Shown: one piece after another, positions 33,711-42,365 of the stretch
Position numbering within the stretch: position 1 is the stretch's first letter
How the letters are laid out: every line of letters begins with the position of its first letter
NCBI GenBank assembly: GCA_026129135.1
Contig: JAHCIQ010000002.1
Coordinates: forward strand, 248,001-312,000
Length of the DNA: 64,000 nucleotides
Direction: 5' to 3'
Source: Cyanobacteria bacterium TGS_CYA1
Lineage (GTDB): Bacteria > Cyanobacteriota > Vampirovibrionia > Obscuribacterales > Obscuribacteraceae
The notes under the pieces: generated by a model
Seen by the model: the letters and a program-made list of their open reading frames with translations, nothing else
What the model was told of the DNA's origin: nothing
The model's database searches: none
Position numbers and translations under genes: made by a program

Positions 33711-34883
33711 TCACTTCGCTGCGGAGCCAGTCTTAGCAGTTCTGACTTTTTCCATGGCGTTTCGTATCTTATCCAGCGATTCGCGCATGGTTGGCGTATC
33801 GTCGAGGCGGATACATTCATCATAAATCTTCTTAGCTTCCGCATCGCGTCCAGCACCAGTGTATGCACAATATACTGTAAAAACCATAGGCGGGAACGGA
33901 TCAAAATCTTTGGCAAATTGAGTATCTGGACGAGGGTTCTTCAACTCTGCGGCCTTCTTGTGATATTCTCGAATTAATTCTATAGGCTTAGGATATAGAT
34001 AATCGGCTGCGTCGGCAAAGCGTTGGGCGGCGAAAAGCGGAGTTTCAAGGTAAGATCCAAGTTCGATGATTTTCTGACTTTGAGCTGCATCCTTCTTGGC
34101 TTTGTCAAACCAGGCAAGAGTGCTTTTATTATCATCGAGCATAACGTTCAAACTGAGCCATTCTGCGCGGTTATTATCCTTCTCGGCTTTATCCCTTAAA
34201 GCAATCCATTCACCCTTCGCTTCTGGAAATTTGAGCAATAACTGCCTAACTTCAAATGGAATCATTTTCTGACGCAGCTCACCCACGACTGGCGCGTCAT
34301 TGCTTACATTTTTCCAGAGCCATAGATATTCCTCGTGCGCTTCGGTATATTTCTTTTCTACCATTAGCTTGTGTGCTTTGGAGACGCGCTCAAAAACGCT
34401 TCCATCGCTCGTTTGCCTGGATTCTTTATTTACTTGCTCGGCACTCTTTCCGCTTTTGGCACCATTCAACCATTGCAATAATTCATCGGGACTTTGATAA
34501 CCAGATTCACGCGTGAATTCTTTGCCACCACCATCAGGTCTAAATAACACTATAGTCGGCATCGAATCGATGTTTAGCTCAGATGTAGTTGCAGCGTCCT
34601 TGTCTACATCGACCTGAATTGCAATTGCATTTTGTTTGATCCATTCATTGACTTTCGAGTCGACCCAGGTGTCCTTCTCCATCTTCTTGCAGGGCGGGCA
34701 CCATGTTGCCATAAAATCCACGATTAGAATCTTTCCTTCTTTCTGTGCCTGTTCTTTAGCTTGCTTATAGGATAGATTGGAAAAAGCATCTGCATGTGCG
34801 AACGCGCTTGAAATGCTCATCGTTATACCTAATGTAAGCAGAACGGATAATACTAATCTACTATTTATTTTGTTGTTCATCAT
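33711..34883 (-). CDS. Secreted thioredoxin-like protein with helical C-terminal region
   Basis: A signal peptide (SRLVLSVLLTLGITMSISSAFA) exports the protein. The thioredoxin domain has VDFMATWCPPCKKME (C64 and C67 from the TTG numbering) and the cis-Pro in SMPTIVLF. The remaining 230 residues are helical and TPR-like (KAHKLMVEKKYTEAHEEYLW; RFADAADYLYPKPIELIREY). It likely acts as an envelope disulfide reductase or oxidase. Its start overlaps the end of the antiporter gene; ATG 34883 or 34880 or TTG 34889 are possible. Confidence 0.82.
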   Translation of the reverse strand: MMNNKINSRLVLSVLLTLGITMSISSAFAHADAFSNLSYKQAKEQAQKEGKILIVDFMATWCPPCKKMEKDTWVDSKVNEWIKQNAIAIQVDVDKDAATTSELNIDSMPTIVLFRPDGGGKEFTRESGYQSPDELLQWLNGAKSGKSAEQVNKESRQTSDGSVFERVSKAHKLMVEKKYTEAHEEYLWLWKNVSNDAPVVGELRQKMIPFEVRQLLLKFPEAKGEWIALRDKAEKDNNRAEWLSLNVMLDDNKSTLAWFDKAKKDAAQSQKIIELGSYLETPLFAAQRFADAADYLYPKPIELIREYHKKAAELKNPRPDTQFAKDFDPFPPMVFTVYCAYTGAGRDAEAKKIYDECIRLDDTPTMRESLDKIRNAMEKVRTAKTGSAAK

Positions 34884-36447
34884 TTTCAATTTCTCGCTCT
34901 CTTGCTTGATGCTCTGCTTTTATTTGGATGTAATAATCGTCAATTCTTTGACGCTTTTGTTCAAGTATTTCTGGCTTGGAAGAATCTTTCTTCTTGAGTT
35001 GATTCAGACATTCTTTTTGAGCTTTTACTAAAGCTAATTCGATTTCGAGGTTCTCGATATGATCTTCGTTTCCATTGCTTTGCTCAAGAACTGAAAGCAT
35101 TTCTTCCTTTTCTTGCTTTTTTAAATCGATAATAGCTATTTTTTCTTTTGATTCTTTCCTGGTCAATTGTCCAGTTTTGAACGATTGCTGCAGTTTCTTC
35201 TTTTGATTTTCCAATTGCTCGATTTCTTTTTGCAGTTGAATTGATTTTGGAATTCGCTCCCCTGAAACTCTCATGAAACGTATAAGGGGCTCCATTGTCA
35301 ATCCTGGTACAAGAAGCGTAAAGAGTGCCACTCCAAATGTGGTGACTACAAGCAACTCGCGCTGGGGAAAATTAGCCGGCAAGCTTAAAGCCATAGCCAT
35401 ACACAATGAGCCTCTCAGTCCTCCCCAGAAAAGAAGATTTTGCCACTTTGTGGGGATTGGATATTGCTTGTTTTGAGACAGCGCGCTCAGTGTATAAACG
35501 ACTACAGCTCGTGCAATTAAGATAGCAACAATTCCGGCCAGAATGTAGGGAGAGTATTTAACTAGAAGCGAGAACTTTATCTGCATTCCAATGAGTAGAA
35601 ATACAAGTGATTCAGCTATAAATGCAGCATATTCCCAGAATGCATCAACCGCTAGGCGAGTTGTGGCAGACATGCTATTTCTGCTGCCAAAATTACCCAT
35701 TATGAATCCTGCCACCAGAACCGATATTACAGATGAGACTTTAAATTGCTCGGCTAAAATATACGATCCGTAAGCAACAAGGACAGTAAGGGTAGTTTCG
35801 AGCAGGTGGTCATCGAAATATTCGGTTAATTTAGAGGCAATAAACCCTACTGCGGCGCCTAAGACCATGCCACCAAATGTGATGAAAATGAAGTCTACTG
35901 CGATTTTATCAAAGGACAGATCTCCGCCTATCAATATTGATGCGAGCAACACGCGAAATAGAGCTACGGCTGTTCCATCGTTCAACAGGCTTTCGCCCTC
36001 TAAAATAGTGTGCAAGCGACGATTAACTTTTAGTCTTTTAAAGAGCGACAAGACCGATATCGGGTCGGTAGCAGAAATCATGGCACCAAACAGAAGTCCT
36101 ACTTTTAGATCGATTCCTGTAAGTGCGTGCAGAACCATACCCACAACGGCTGTTGATACCATTACTCCAAGAGTAGCAAGCAGTGTCACTGGTTTGAGGC
36201 TGGTTTTAAGCCACTCTAGCTGCAAATTCCAGGAGGCTTCAAATAGTAGGGCGGGAAGAAATATTAGAAGGATCAGCTCGGGAGTCATGATCACAACAGG
36301 CAGACAATGAAAAATGCCTATTATCAATCCGACTATTACAAGTGCGATTGAGTAAGGCAGCTTAATCCACTTTGTGACTATCGCTACGAACGATGACAAA
36401 ATGAGCATCGTGAAAAGCAGGTAGATATTTAGATTCTCTGTTTCCAC
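34861..36447 (-). CDS. CPA1-family Na+/H+ antiporter
   Basis: The N-terminal 400 residues contain about 12 helices with the CPA1 motifs LLIFLPALLFEASW, GAMISATDPISVLSLFKRL (catalytic Asp) and LEGESLLNDGTAVALF (Asn-Asp). The last 130 residues form a charged cytoplasmic coiled coil (EQLENQKKKLQQ). It exchanges cytoplasmic Na+ or K+ for H+. The start is GTG 36447, with GAGGG about 10 nt upstream, 25 nt after the exchanger gene. It belongs to a run of three ion exchangers. Confidence 0.9.
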   Translation of the reverse strand: METENLNIYLLFTMLILSSFVAIVTKWIKLPYSIALVIVGLIIGIFHCLPVVIMTPELILLIFLPALLFEASWNLQLEWLKTSLKPVTLLATLGVMVSTAVVGMVLHALTGIDLKVGLLFGAMISATDPISVLSLFKRLKVNRRLHTILEGESLLNDGTAVALFRVLLASILIGGDLSFDKIAVDFIFITFGGMVLGAAVGFIASKLTEYFDDHLLETTLTVLVAYGSYILAEQFKVSSVISVLVAGFIMGNFGSRNSMSATTRLAVDAFWEYAAFIAESLVFLLIGMQIKFSLLVKYSPYILAGIVAILIARAVVVYTLSALSQNKQYPIPTKWQNLLFWGGLRGSLCMAMALSLPANFPQRELLVVTTFGVALFTLLVPGLTMEPLIRFMRVSGERIPKSIQLQKEIEQLENQKKKLQQSFKTGQLTRKESKEKIAIIDLKKQEKEEMLSVLEQSNGNEDHIENLEIELALVKAQKECLNQLKKKDSSKPEILEQKRQRIDDYYIQIKAEHQAREREIENDEQQNK

Positions 36448-36472
36448 TTATGCTTGCCCTCAGGGCGTTTGG

Positions 36473-37477
36473 CTAGTTCGAAAGGAGTAGTATAGCATTT
36501 GCGATAACATATACTATGCAAATGGCTATGGCATCTCCTGCAAGGAAGAGAAACTTTTTCTCGGATCTGTAAGTAAGTCCAATTACTACAATTGCTAGGG
36601 CTAACATGGCGCAAATAGCTGTAGATGAATTGACAGCCGGAACGGACCTCAAAAGCGGCGCTTTTAGATAGCAAAAATCTGCTATTGCTAGAATTGCTAC
36701 GTTGAAAAGATTGCTTCCAAGCAGATTAGCAACTGCCATATCGTATGAGCCAAGACGAGCTGCAGTCATGGAAACAGTAATTTCTGGCAAGGAGGTGGTT
36801 ATGGCGATAAAAGACGAGCCTACGAAGCTTTCGCCCCAACCAGTTTGTTTTGCGATTTGTTCAGCCAATTCAGGTAAGAAACAAGCCGCAAAAACAATTA
36901 TGATTGAATTGATGACAAAAAAGATTATCGACTTTCGTAAGGTTGACGGTGTATTTTCGCTCGCTTCGCCTAACTCTCCTGTTACTTCTTGGATTCGAAC
37001 TTTTTCGTAATCGTAAATAAGGCGCATAGCCAGCAGGTACACAATTAAAAAGATAAAGCTAATTGGATCTACCGTGGTGAAGCTAACTAGAGGAAAATAT
37101 TTTCCAAAGCCAATATCTATTGCAGCAAAACCGAGCAAAACAATGCCAAATCCGCAGGATAACATGTGCCCATCATGCACCATATGCGATACTGGACGAT
37201 TGCGTGAATAAAGATCGAGTACTGCAATCATCATCATGTTGAACATGCAGCTACCTATAGTTCCGCTTACTGCCATATCGGGCAGGTCATTCAGGGTGAC
37301 CGCGCTAATGCTCGTAATAAGCTCTGGTAAGGAAGTGACAGTGGCAAGAAGAACTAGCCCGACCCAGCTTTTGCCAAGCCCGGTTTTATCTGCAATGACA
37401 TCGCCATAAATGCTCAAACGACTGCCGCAAAAAAGAATAATTGCCGCGCAAACGAAAAATTCAATCCAGACAGTCAT
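36473..37477 (-). CDS. CaCA-family Na+(or H+)/Ca2+ exchanger
   Basis: Two inverted alpha repeats are clear: GKSWVGLVLLATVTSLPELI and GESFVGSSFIAITTSLPEIT, followed by ANLLGSNLFNVAILAI. These match YrbG-like exchangers of the Ca2+:cation antiporter superfamily, which move Ca2+ out using Na+ or H+. About 10 helices span the 334 residues, a normal size. AGAGGA lies upstream of ATG 37477, 9 nt after the ClC stop, so the genes are co-transcribed. Confidence 0.92.
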   Translation of the reverse strand: MTVWIEFFVCAAIILFCGSRLSIYGDVIADKTGLGKSWVGLVLLATVTSLPELITSISAVTLNDLPDMAVSGTIGSCMFNMMMIAVLDLYSRNRPVSHMVHDGHMLSCGFGIVLLGFAAIDIGFGKYFPLVSFTTVDPISFIFLIVYLLAMRLIYDYEKVRIQEVTGELGEASENTPSTLRKSIIFFVINSIIIVFAACFLPELAEQIAKQTGWGESFVGSSFIAITTSLPEITVSMTAARLGSYDMAVANLLGSNLFNVAILAIADFCYLKAPLLRSVPAVNSSTAICAMLALAIVVIGLTYRSEKKFLFLAGDAIAICIVYVIANAILLLSN

Positions 37478-37486
37478 GGACTGATC

Positions 37487-39154
37487 TTATCCTCTTGAAA
37501 ATAGTGCTTGAACCACGTCAGACTGCAAAATGATTCCTTTAAACTTATCGCCATGCACAACTGGTAGCCAGCTATATTTATATCGACTGAATAAGAACAT
37601 CAATTCTTCTAGCGTATCAAACGGGCTGACTACCAGAGGTTGTTTCAGCATGATATCCGATACTTTTAGCTCAGTAATCGATTCTTTGTTTTTTAGTGAG
37701 GCCAGATCTGTCTGGCGAAGTATGCCAACGAAGATTTTCTCGTCGAATACGGGATAATCTTTCTGACCATTGGCGCTGAGAGTTGGCAATAAATCCTTGA
37801 TAAATGCATTGCTTCGAACAAAGTCATTATTTTTACGCATAATATCTTTGACCGTTAGTTCGCGCAATTTCTCATCTCGATCGCCGTGTAAATGTATCCC
37901 ATTCCAACGCATAAGATGTTCGTATAATCCGTCTCTGAAAACCAAATCGCCTACAGTCGAGCTTATGACCGAGGTTATCATGAGTGGTGTTAAAAGAGTG
38001 AAATTAGCTGTCATCTCGAAAGTAATTACAATTGCAGTAAGCGGAGTGCGTGTGACACCAGCCACGAAAGCGCCCATTCCTACTAAGGCGAAACTGTTCA
38101 TCAAAAGTCCGCCACCGCATAAGTGTTCGAGATAGCCAACAAGAAATCCTATTGCAGAGCCTAAAGTAAGCGAAGGAGCAAATAAACCTCCAGGAGCACC
38201 CGAGCCATAGGCGACTACCGTTAGAATGAAGAAAATAGGAAAAGCCAATAAAGCTGTCGTCCAGTCAGTAGCACCAGATGAAAGCAATATGCGCATTCCG
38301 GCATAATTGTGGAAAGCCGCAGGCAATAAAGATATTAATAGTCCTGACAGAAGTCCGGCAATTGCCACCTTAAATGAGGTCGGCACTTTTTTAAGGTCTC
38401 TGTTTATCTTCAACGTTTTCAAAATACAGACGTTGAAAAATGCCCCTAGCAAGCCGCATAGAATACCAAGCAAAATATAAAATGGAATATCTTGAGGCGC
38501 AAAGTGAATTTGAGATGCAATCGGCTCAATATCATGGCGGAGATGGGGACTATTGAACAAGTTTAGAACTAAACATGCCATCGAGCATGATACTACTGAC
38601 AAAAGAATGGTCGAATAACGAACTTCTCTTAAAAGCTCTTCGAGCACAAACACTACACCAGCTAAAGGCGCGTTAAAGGCTGCAGTCAAGCCTGCTGCAG
38701 CACCAGCAGCTATCAATTGTCTTTTATATTCACGCGCACGTGACATACGTGCCGTGAGTGGTGCGGCAAGAGAGGCTCCTAGCTGTACTGTGGGACCTTC
38801 TCTTCCCAAGAAAAATCCAGTGCCAAGTGCAATTGTGCCACCAATTAATTTTACTAATGCTACTCTAAAATCTAGAGCAATAATTATTCGATCTAGTCTT
38901 GCGCGTACCTGAGGGATCCCACTTCCAGAAGCCTCAGGAGCCAATATTTCAACCATTAAGCCTGCTACGAATCCACCAAATAATCCAAGTGCAGGCAAAA
39001 TCAAATAAGGTGGCGCTACATTTGAAATGGTCATACGAAGTGAGCCAAGCCAACTAACACCAAATGAAAGCATCTCGGCAGAGAGCCCAGCTATTATCCC
39101 AATCAAGCCAGCCTCAAGGACGGGAATTGTATTTCCGGACTTGAGAATTTTCAT
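37487..39154 (-). CDS. ClC-family Cl-/H+ antiporter with CBS pair
   Basis: The Cl--binding motifs GSGIPQV and GREGPTVQLG (gating Glu), and NAPLAGVVFVLEELL, which carries the internal proton Glu typical of exchangers rather than channels, are present. The C-terminal 150 residues hold two CBS domains (VKDIMRKNNDFV; VSDIMLKQPLVV) that usually bind adenosine nucleotides to regulate transport. It heads the operon and has a TGC-TATTAT extended -10 only 6 nt from the ATG. Confidence 0.93.
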   Translation of the reverse strand: MKILKSGNTIPVLEAGLIGIIAGLSAEMLSFGVSWLGSLRMTISNVAPPYLILPALGLFGGFVAGLMVEILAPEASGSGIPQVRARLDRIIIALDFRVALVKLIGGTIALGTGFFLGREGPTVQLGASLAAPLTARMSRAREYKRQLIAAGAAAGLTAAFNAPLAGVVFVLEELLREVRYSTILLSVVSCSMACLVLNLFNSPHLRHDIEPIASQIHFAPQDIPFYILLGILCGLLGAFFNVCILKTLKINRDLKKVPTSFKVAIAGLLSGLLISLLPAAFHNYAGMRILLSSGATDWTTALLAFPIFFILTVVAYGSGAPGGLFAPSLTLGSAIGFLVGYLEHLCGGGLLMNSFALVGMGAFVAGVTRTPLTAIVITFEMTANFTLLTPLMITSVISSTVGDLVFRDGLYEHLMRWNGIHLHGDRDEKLRELTVKDIMRKNNDFVRSNAFIKDLLPTLSANGQKDYPVFDEKIFVGILRQTDLASLKNKESITELKVSDIMLKQPLVVSPFDTLEELMFLFSRYKYSWLPVVHGDKFKGIILQSDVVQALFSRG

Positions 39155-39169
39155 GACTGGATAATAGCA
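39155..39169 (-). promoter_or_regulatory. Extended -10 of the ClC-led operon, apparently leaderless
   Basis: On the minus strand TGC (39169-39167) plus TATTAT (39166-39161) is followed by 6 nt and ATG 39154. No Shine-Dalgarno is visible. Confidence 0.5.
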
Positions 39170-39218
39170 GAAATCCAGGCTTTTAGCGGCTTTTCAAGAA
39201 GGTCTTTAGTTGTAGTCG

Positions 39219-39713
39219 CTAATTTCCTTTATTCTTTTCGTCCCAGATTTTTGGCTCCCACAACTCGACTTTGTTGCCATCGGGGTCTATGACCCATAAA
39301 AATTTTCCATTCTCGTGTGATTCAGGACCTTTTTCAATTTTGGTGCCATTCGCCTTGAGTTGAGCAATCAACCCATCCATATTGTCGATACGGTAATTGA
39401 TCATAAAATTAGACTTGCTTGGCTCAAAATGATCCGTCTTTGCATCGTGCACGTGCCAGGCGGTACCACCGCCATCTTCTGCTGTGTCTTCTTTCCAGCG
39501 AAGAATTGCACCACCCCAGGGTTCGAGTTTCATGCCGAGGTTCTTTTCGTACCAATCTGCAAGCGCTTTAGGATCGCCCTTGGCTTTGAAGAAGACGCCA
39601 CCAATACCAGTTACTTTTGCTTTTGTCACTTTTTCTCCTTCTGCCATCACGGTAGGAATTGAGCTACTTAAAGTTATGGTTATAAGTGCTAGATACAGAA
39701 TTATTTTTTTCAT
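39219..39713 (-). CDS. Secreted VOC (glyoxalase/bleomycin resistance) superfamily protein
   Basis: A signal peptide (ILYLALITITLSSSIPTVMA) precedes one VOC domain: VTGIGGVFFKAKGDPKALADW, WYEKNLGMKLEP, and the C-terminal FLWVIDPDGNKVELWEP, where the final Glu is a usual metal ligand. VOC proteins are mostly cytoplasmic, so export is unusual. The start overlaps the end of the TPR gene by 4 nt (ATGA). Confidence 0.85.
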   Translation of the reverse strand: MKKIILYLALITITLSSSIPTVMAEGEKVTKAKVTGIGGVFFKAKGDPKALADWYEKNLGMKLEPWGGAILRWKEDTAEDGGGTAWHVHDAKTDHFEPSKSNFMINYRIDNMDGLIAQLKANGTKIEKGPESHENGKFLWVIDPDGNKVELWEPKIWDEKNKGN

Positions 39714-40615
39714 TTTGCCTTTGTCGTTGTTGAGGTCTTGCGGCTCGAATCGAATCTGAAGTTTTGTTCTGCAGTACGAGTCATCACCTGCTTGCGCAAT
39801 TCTTCGGTAGATTGTTTGGCAAGTTCCATTTCTTTTTGAGCCAGTTCTTTCTTGCCTTGAATGCTATAGATTTTCGCCCTGTTTTTTCGTGCTTCAGGAT
39901 AATTCGGATATATCTCCAGACATTTATCAAGATCTGCAAGCGCGCTTGAGAACTCGTTTTTCTTGATATTGGCATACGCTCTATTGCAATATAAATTGGC
40001 CTCAATATATTTTGCTTGCTCAGATTCCCCGATCTCTTTTCGCTGAGAAGAGTATAGTTGGATGCTCGCGGTAAAAAGCTTTATGGCACCATCGTAATTA
40101 CCCTTTTGCAGTTCGATTTTACCCTGACGTCCTGGACCGATGAAAGGAAACCGCTCAATCGCATCTGCCTTAAGCTCTGCCAACGGATCATTAAAATGAG
40201 TTCTGGCTTTTCTATCTAATTCGATAAACTTGGGGTCGAGCTTATTGACCATCGCAAGATCGGCATCGGCTTTGGCTGTCGCTTTCATCTTTTTATATAA
40301 CCGCGATCTGAAAAGGTAAGCTTCAGGACCTTTGGGATTCAGTTTGATCGCCGTCGTGTAATCCATCAAAGCTTCCGGAAATTTATTCTTTTTCTCGAAT
40401 CTGCAACCTCTGACTATGTAGTCGTCGGAGCGGGGCCTGGTTTTAATGCGATTTTCAATATCGAAATGGTCGAAGTATGGACTGTCCGATGGAATGTAAA
40501 TCGTCTTCATCACCGGCTTTCGGTCAGCTGCACTGACAGGTAAGACAAAAGAGCTAATAAGCACGGCAGTGAGGAGTATCAAAGGTTTCCGGTTTTTTGT
40601 CGGTATTAAGACCAT
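39710..40615 (-). CDS. Secreted TPR protein
   Basis: A signal peptide (KPLILLTAVLISSFVLPVSA) is followed by at least three tetratricopeptide units: DYTTAIKLNPKGPEAYLFRS, GNYDGAIKLFTASIQLYSSQ and SSALADLDKCLEIYPNYPEA. TPR proteins scaffold complexes, here in the periplasm. It is translationally coupled to the secreted VOC gene. A TATTAT-like -10 lies about 20 nt before the ATG, and the methyltransferase gene diverges from here. Confidence 0.8.
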   Translation of the reverse strand: MVLIPTKNRKPLILLTAVLISSFVLPVSAADRKPVMKTIYIPSDSPYFDHFDIENRIKTRPRSDDYIVRGCRFEKKNKFPEALMDYTTAIKLNPKGPEAYLFRSRLYKKMKATAKADADLAMVNKLDPKFIELDRKARTHFNDPLAELKADAIERFPFIGPGRQGKIELQKGNYDGAIKLFTASIQLYSSQRKEIGESEQAKYIEANLYCNRAYANIKKNEFSSALADLDKCLEIYPNYPEARKNRAKIYSIQGKKELAQKEMELAKQSTEELRKQVMTRTAEQNFRFDSSRKTSTTTKAK

Positions 40616-40677
40616 GGTTTGTACCGGTTCTGGGATAATATGGTGCCAGCTATCTTATCTTCTTGGAAACCTGATTT

Positions 40678-41811
40678 ATGCCACATACCGACAATCATGA
40701 GCACTATCGCGAGCATAAGCACGGTCACGAGCATAAGCATGACCACAAGCGCGAGCCCTGGGATTTCAAGAAAGTCCAGGACTATGTCGACCGCTTTGAC
40801 GCTCCCGACCGCGACAATTGGCAAATGCCCGAGACTGTTTTCGACGCACTAGATCTAAAAGACGGCAGCAAGCTCGCTGATTTTGGAGCAGGAACTGGAT
40901 ATTTCACAGTGCGCGCGGCCAAAAGAGTCGGCTCAGGAATTGTCTATGCTGTCGACTCAGAGCCAGAGATGCTCAAATATTTAACCGATAGAGCCGAGCA
41001 AGCTGGACTGAAAAATATAGTACCTTGCTTAATTGACCCAGATGCATTAACGCTTCCCGAGCCTGTCGATGCAATTTTGATTGTGAATACTTACCATCAC
41101 ATCGACGATAGAATCGAATATCTTTCCAAGGTCAAACAGTGGTTGCGACCTGGTGGCAAAATCGCAGTGTTGGAAGGAAAGGCTGGCTCACCAATTGAGC
41201 CACCAGAACAGTTTTTGATGAGCGCTGATCAAGTTGCGCATGAATTCAAGCAAGCAGGATTTGAGATTCTTATCGACAAAGATTTGCCGTATCAGTCGAT
41301 GCAGGTCTTTGCACGATACAAAATAGATGCGTTTCGTCCTGAGCATCAAAAGGGCGTAGAACAGCTCGTGTTGCCAATTCAACAAATTGAATTCGGTGTT
41401 CCAGTAACGCTAGAAGGACAGCCCGACCTGGTTAATATCAAAGGAACCTTTCAACATGGTGTCGGAAACTTTTGGGTAGCATTTGCTGATGGCAAGGTCG
41501 TTGGATCAGTCGGTATCGTTGATATTGCGAATAATCAGGTGGCGCTCAAAAAGATGTTTGTTCATGCAGATTATCGCGGAAAGGAACTTGGCGTTGCATC
41601 TGCTTTGCTGAATACTGTTTTTGATTGGTGCGCGCAACATTCGATTCGCGAAATTTATTTAGGCACCGTCGACATTCTCAGAGCCGCGCATAGATTTTAT
41701 GAGAAGAATGGATTCGTAGAAGTCGCGAAGAGTGATTTGCCAGAACAGTTTCCAGTGGTGGCAGTTGATACGAAGTTTTATCGAGCTTTTTTGCCTAGCT
41801 CAGACAACTGA
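40678..41811 (+). CDS. His-rich methyltransferase-GNAT acetyltransferase fusion
   Basis: The first 24 residues hold ten His (HEHYREHKHGHEHKHDHK), a likely metal-binding tail. Residues about 50-210 are a class I SAM methyltransferase (LADFGAGTGYFTVRAAKRVG, AVDSEPEML, VNTYHHIDDR). Residues about 215-370 are a GNAT N-acetyltransferase (VGSVGIVDIANN, KKMFVHADYRGKELGVASAL, FYEKNGFVEV). An extended -10-like TGGGATAAT is about 38 nt upstream. The two activities and a metal tail suggest a resistance or modification role; the substrate is unknown. Confidence 0.85.
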   Translation: MPHTDNHEHYREHKHGHEHKHDHKREPWDFKKVQDYVDRFDAPDRDNWQMPETVFDALDLKDGSKLADFGAGTGYFTVRAAKRVGSGIVYAVDSEPEMLKYLTDRAEQAGLKNIVPCLIDPDALTLPEPVDAILIVNTYHHIDDRIEYLSKVKQWLRPGGKIAVLEGKAGSPIEPPEQFLMSADQVAHEFKQAGFEILIDKDLPYQSMQVFARYKIDAFRPEHQKGVEQLVLPIQQIEFGVPVTLEGQPDLVNIKGTFQHGVGNFWVAFADGKVVGSVGIVDIANNQVALKKMFVHADYRGKELGVASALLNTVFDWCAQHSIREIYLGTVDILRAAHRFYEKNGFVEVAKSDLPEQFPVVAVDTKFYRAFLPSSDN

Positions 41812-42365
41812 TTTAGCTGATTCACCACTTGAGGGAATTGGACGTATTGCCAATGCCAAAATCCGAAATAGATCAAACCTAAAATTATGGCTACCAGAGC
41901 GATGCTGCTAAGCAAAGTAGATCTGATTAAACCGCCAATGATACCCCTCTGGCTTTCCTTCATTAACTTATCTAATCCGACCTGGATAGTATCGATGGTG
42001 TGACCTGGCTCGATTTTAAAGGTTTTGTACTCGGCACCAAGGAGTTTTAAATAAACGATTGGACTGGAAAGTCTAATGTCATTATCGCGCTCTGATAGAC
42101 CGCCTTCACGACCAAATTCAAGGATCCTAGAAATTGAAGCTTCGTCTCTTTTGCCATCGTAGATCCAATATATTCGTTCTTTTGTGAGCAACATAAAGTT
42201 CTCGTCGTCAAAACTCGAGACCAGAATTATTTCTTCGGGAATTCGAGTCGCTAACTTAGCCAGATACGACTCGCGCTCCTCAGCTGTCAGCTGATCGAAC
42301 AACCTAGTTTTGTCCGTAAAACCCATGTGTGTGGAAAACCAATCTCGTACACTTGTTTTTGGCAT
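41778..42365 (-). CDS. PH-like domain membrane protein with C-terminal VNQLNQLS
   Basis: The 195-aa product has a soluble N-terminal part (residues 1-130) with FMLLTKERIYWIYDGKRDEAS and beta strands like a bacterial PH/YokE domain, then one helix (STLLSSIALVAIILGLIYFGF) and WHWQYVQFPQVVNQLNQLSELGKKAR. The final motif recurs in two other small proteins of the window. The ATG overlaps the ACP-like stop (TGATG). It overlaps the 3' end of the convergent methyltransferase gene. Confidence 0.6.
   Translation of the reverse strand: MPKTSVRDWFSTHMGFTDKTRLFDQLTAEERESYLAKLATRIPEEIILVSSFDDENFMLLTKERIYWIYDGKRDEASISRILEFGREGGLSERDNDIRLSSPIVYLKLLGAEYKTFKIEPGHTIDTIQVGLDKLMKESQRGIIGGLIRSTLLSSIALVAIILGLIYFGFWHWQYVQFPQVVNQLNQLSELGKKAR

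Noticed and set aside
33599..33916. A 105-aa frame inside the thioredoxin gene.
   Set aside because: Its first two thirds are a shadow of the thioredoxin coding sequence; only the last 35 codons are plausible.
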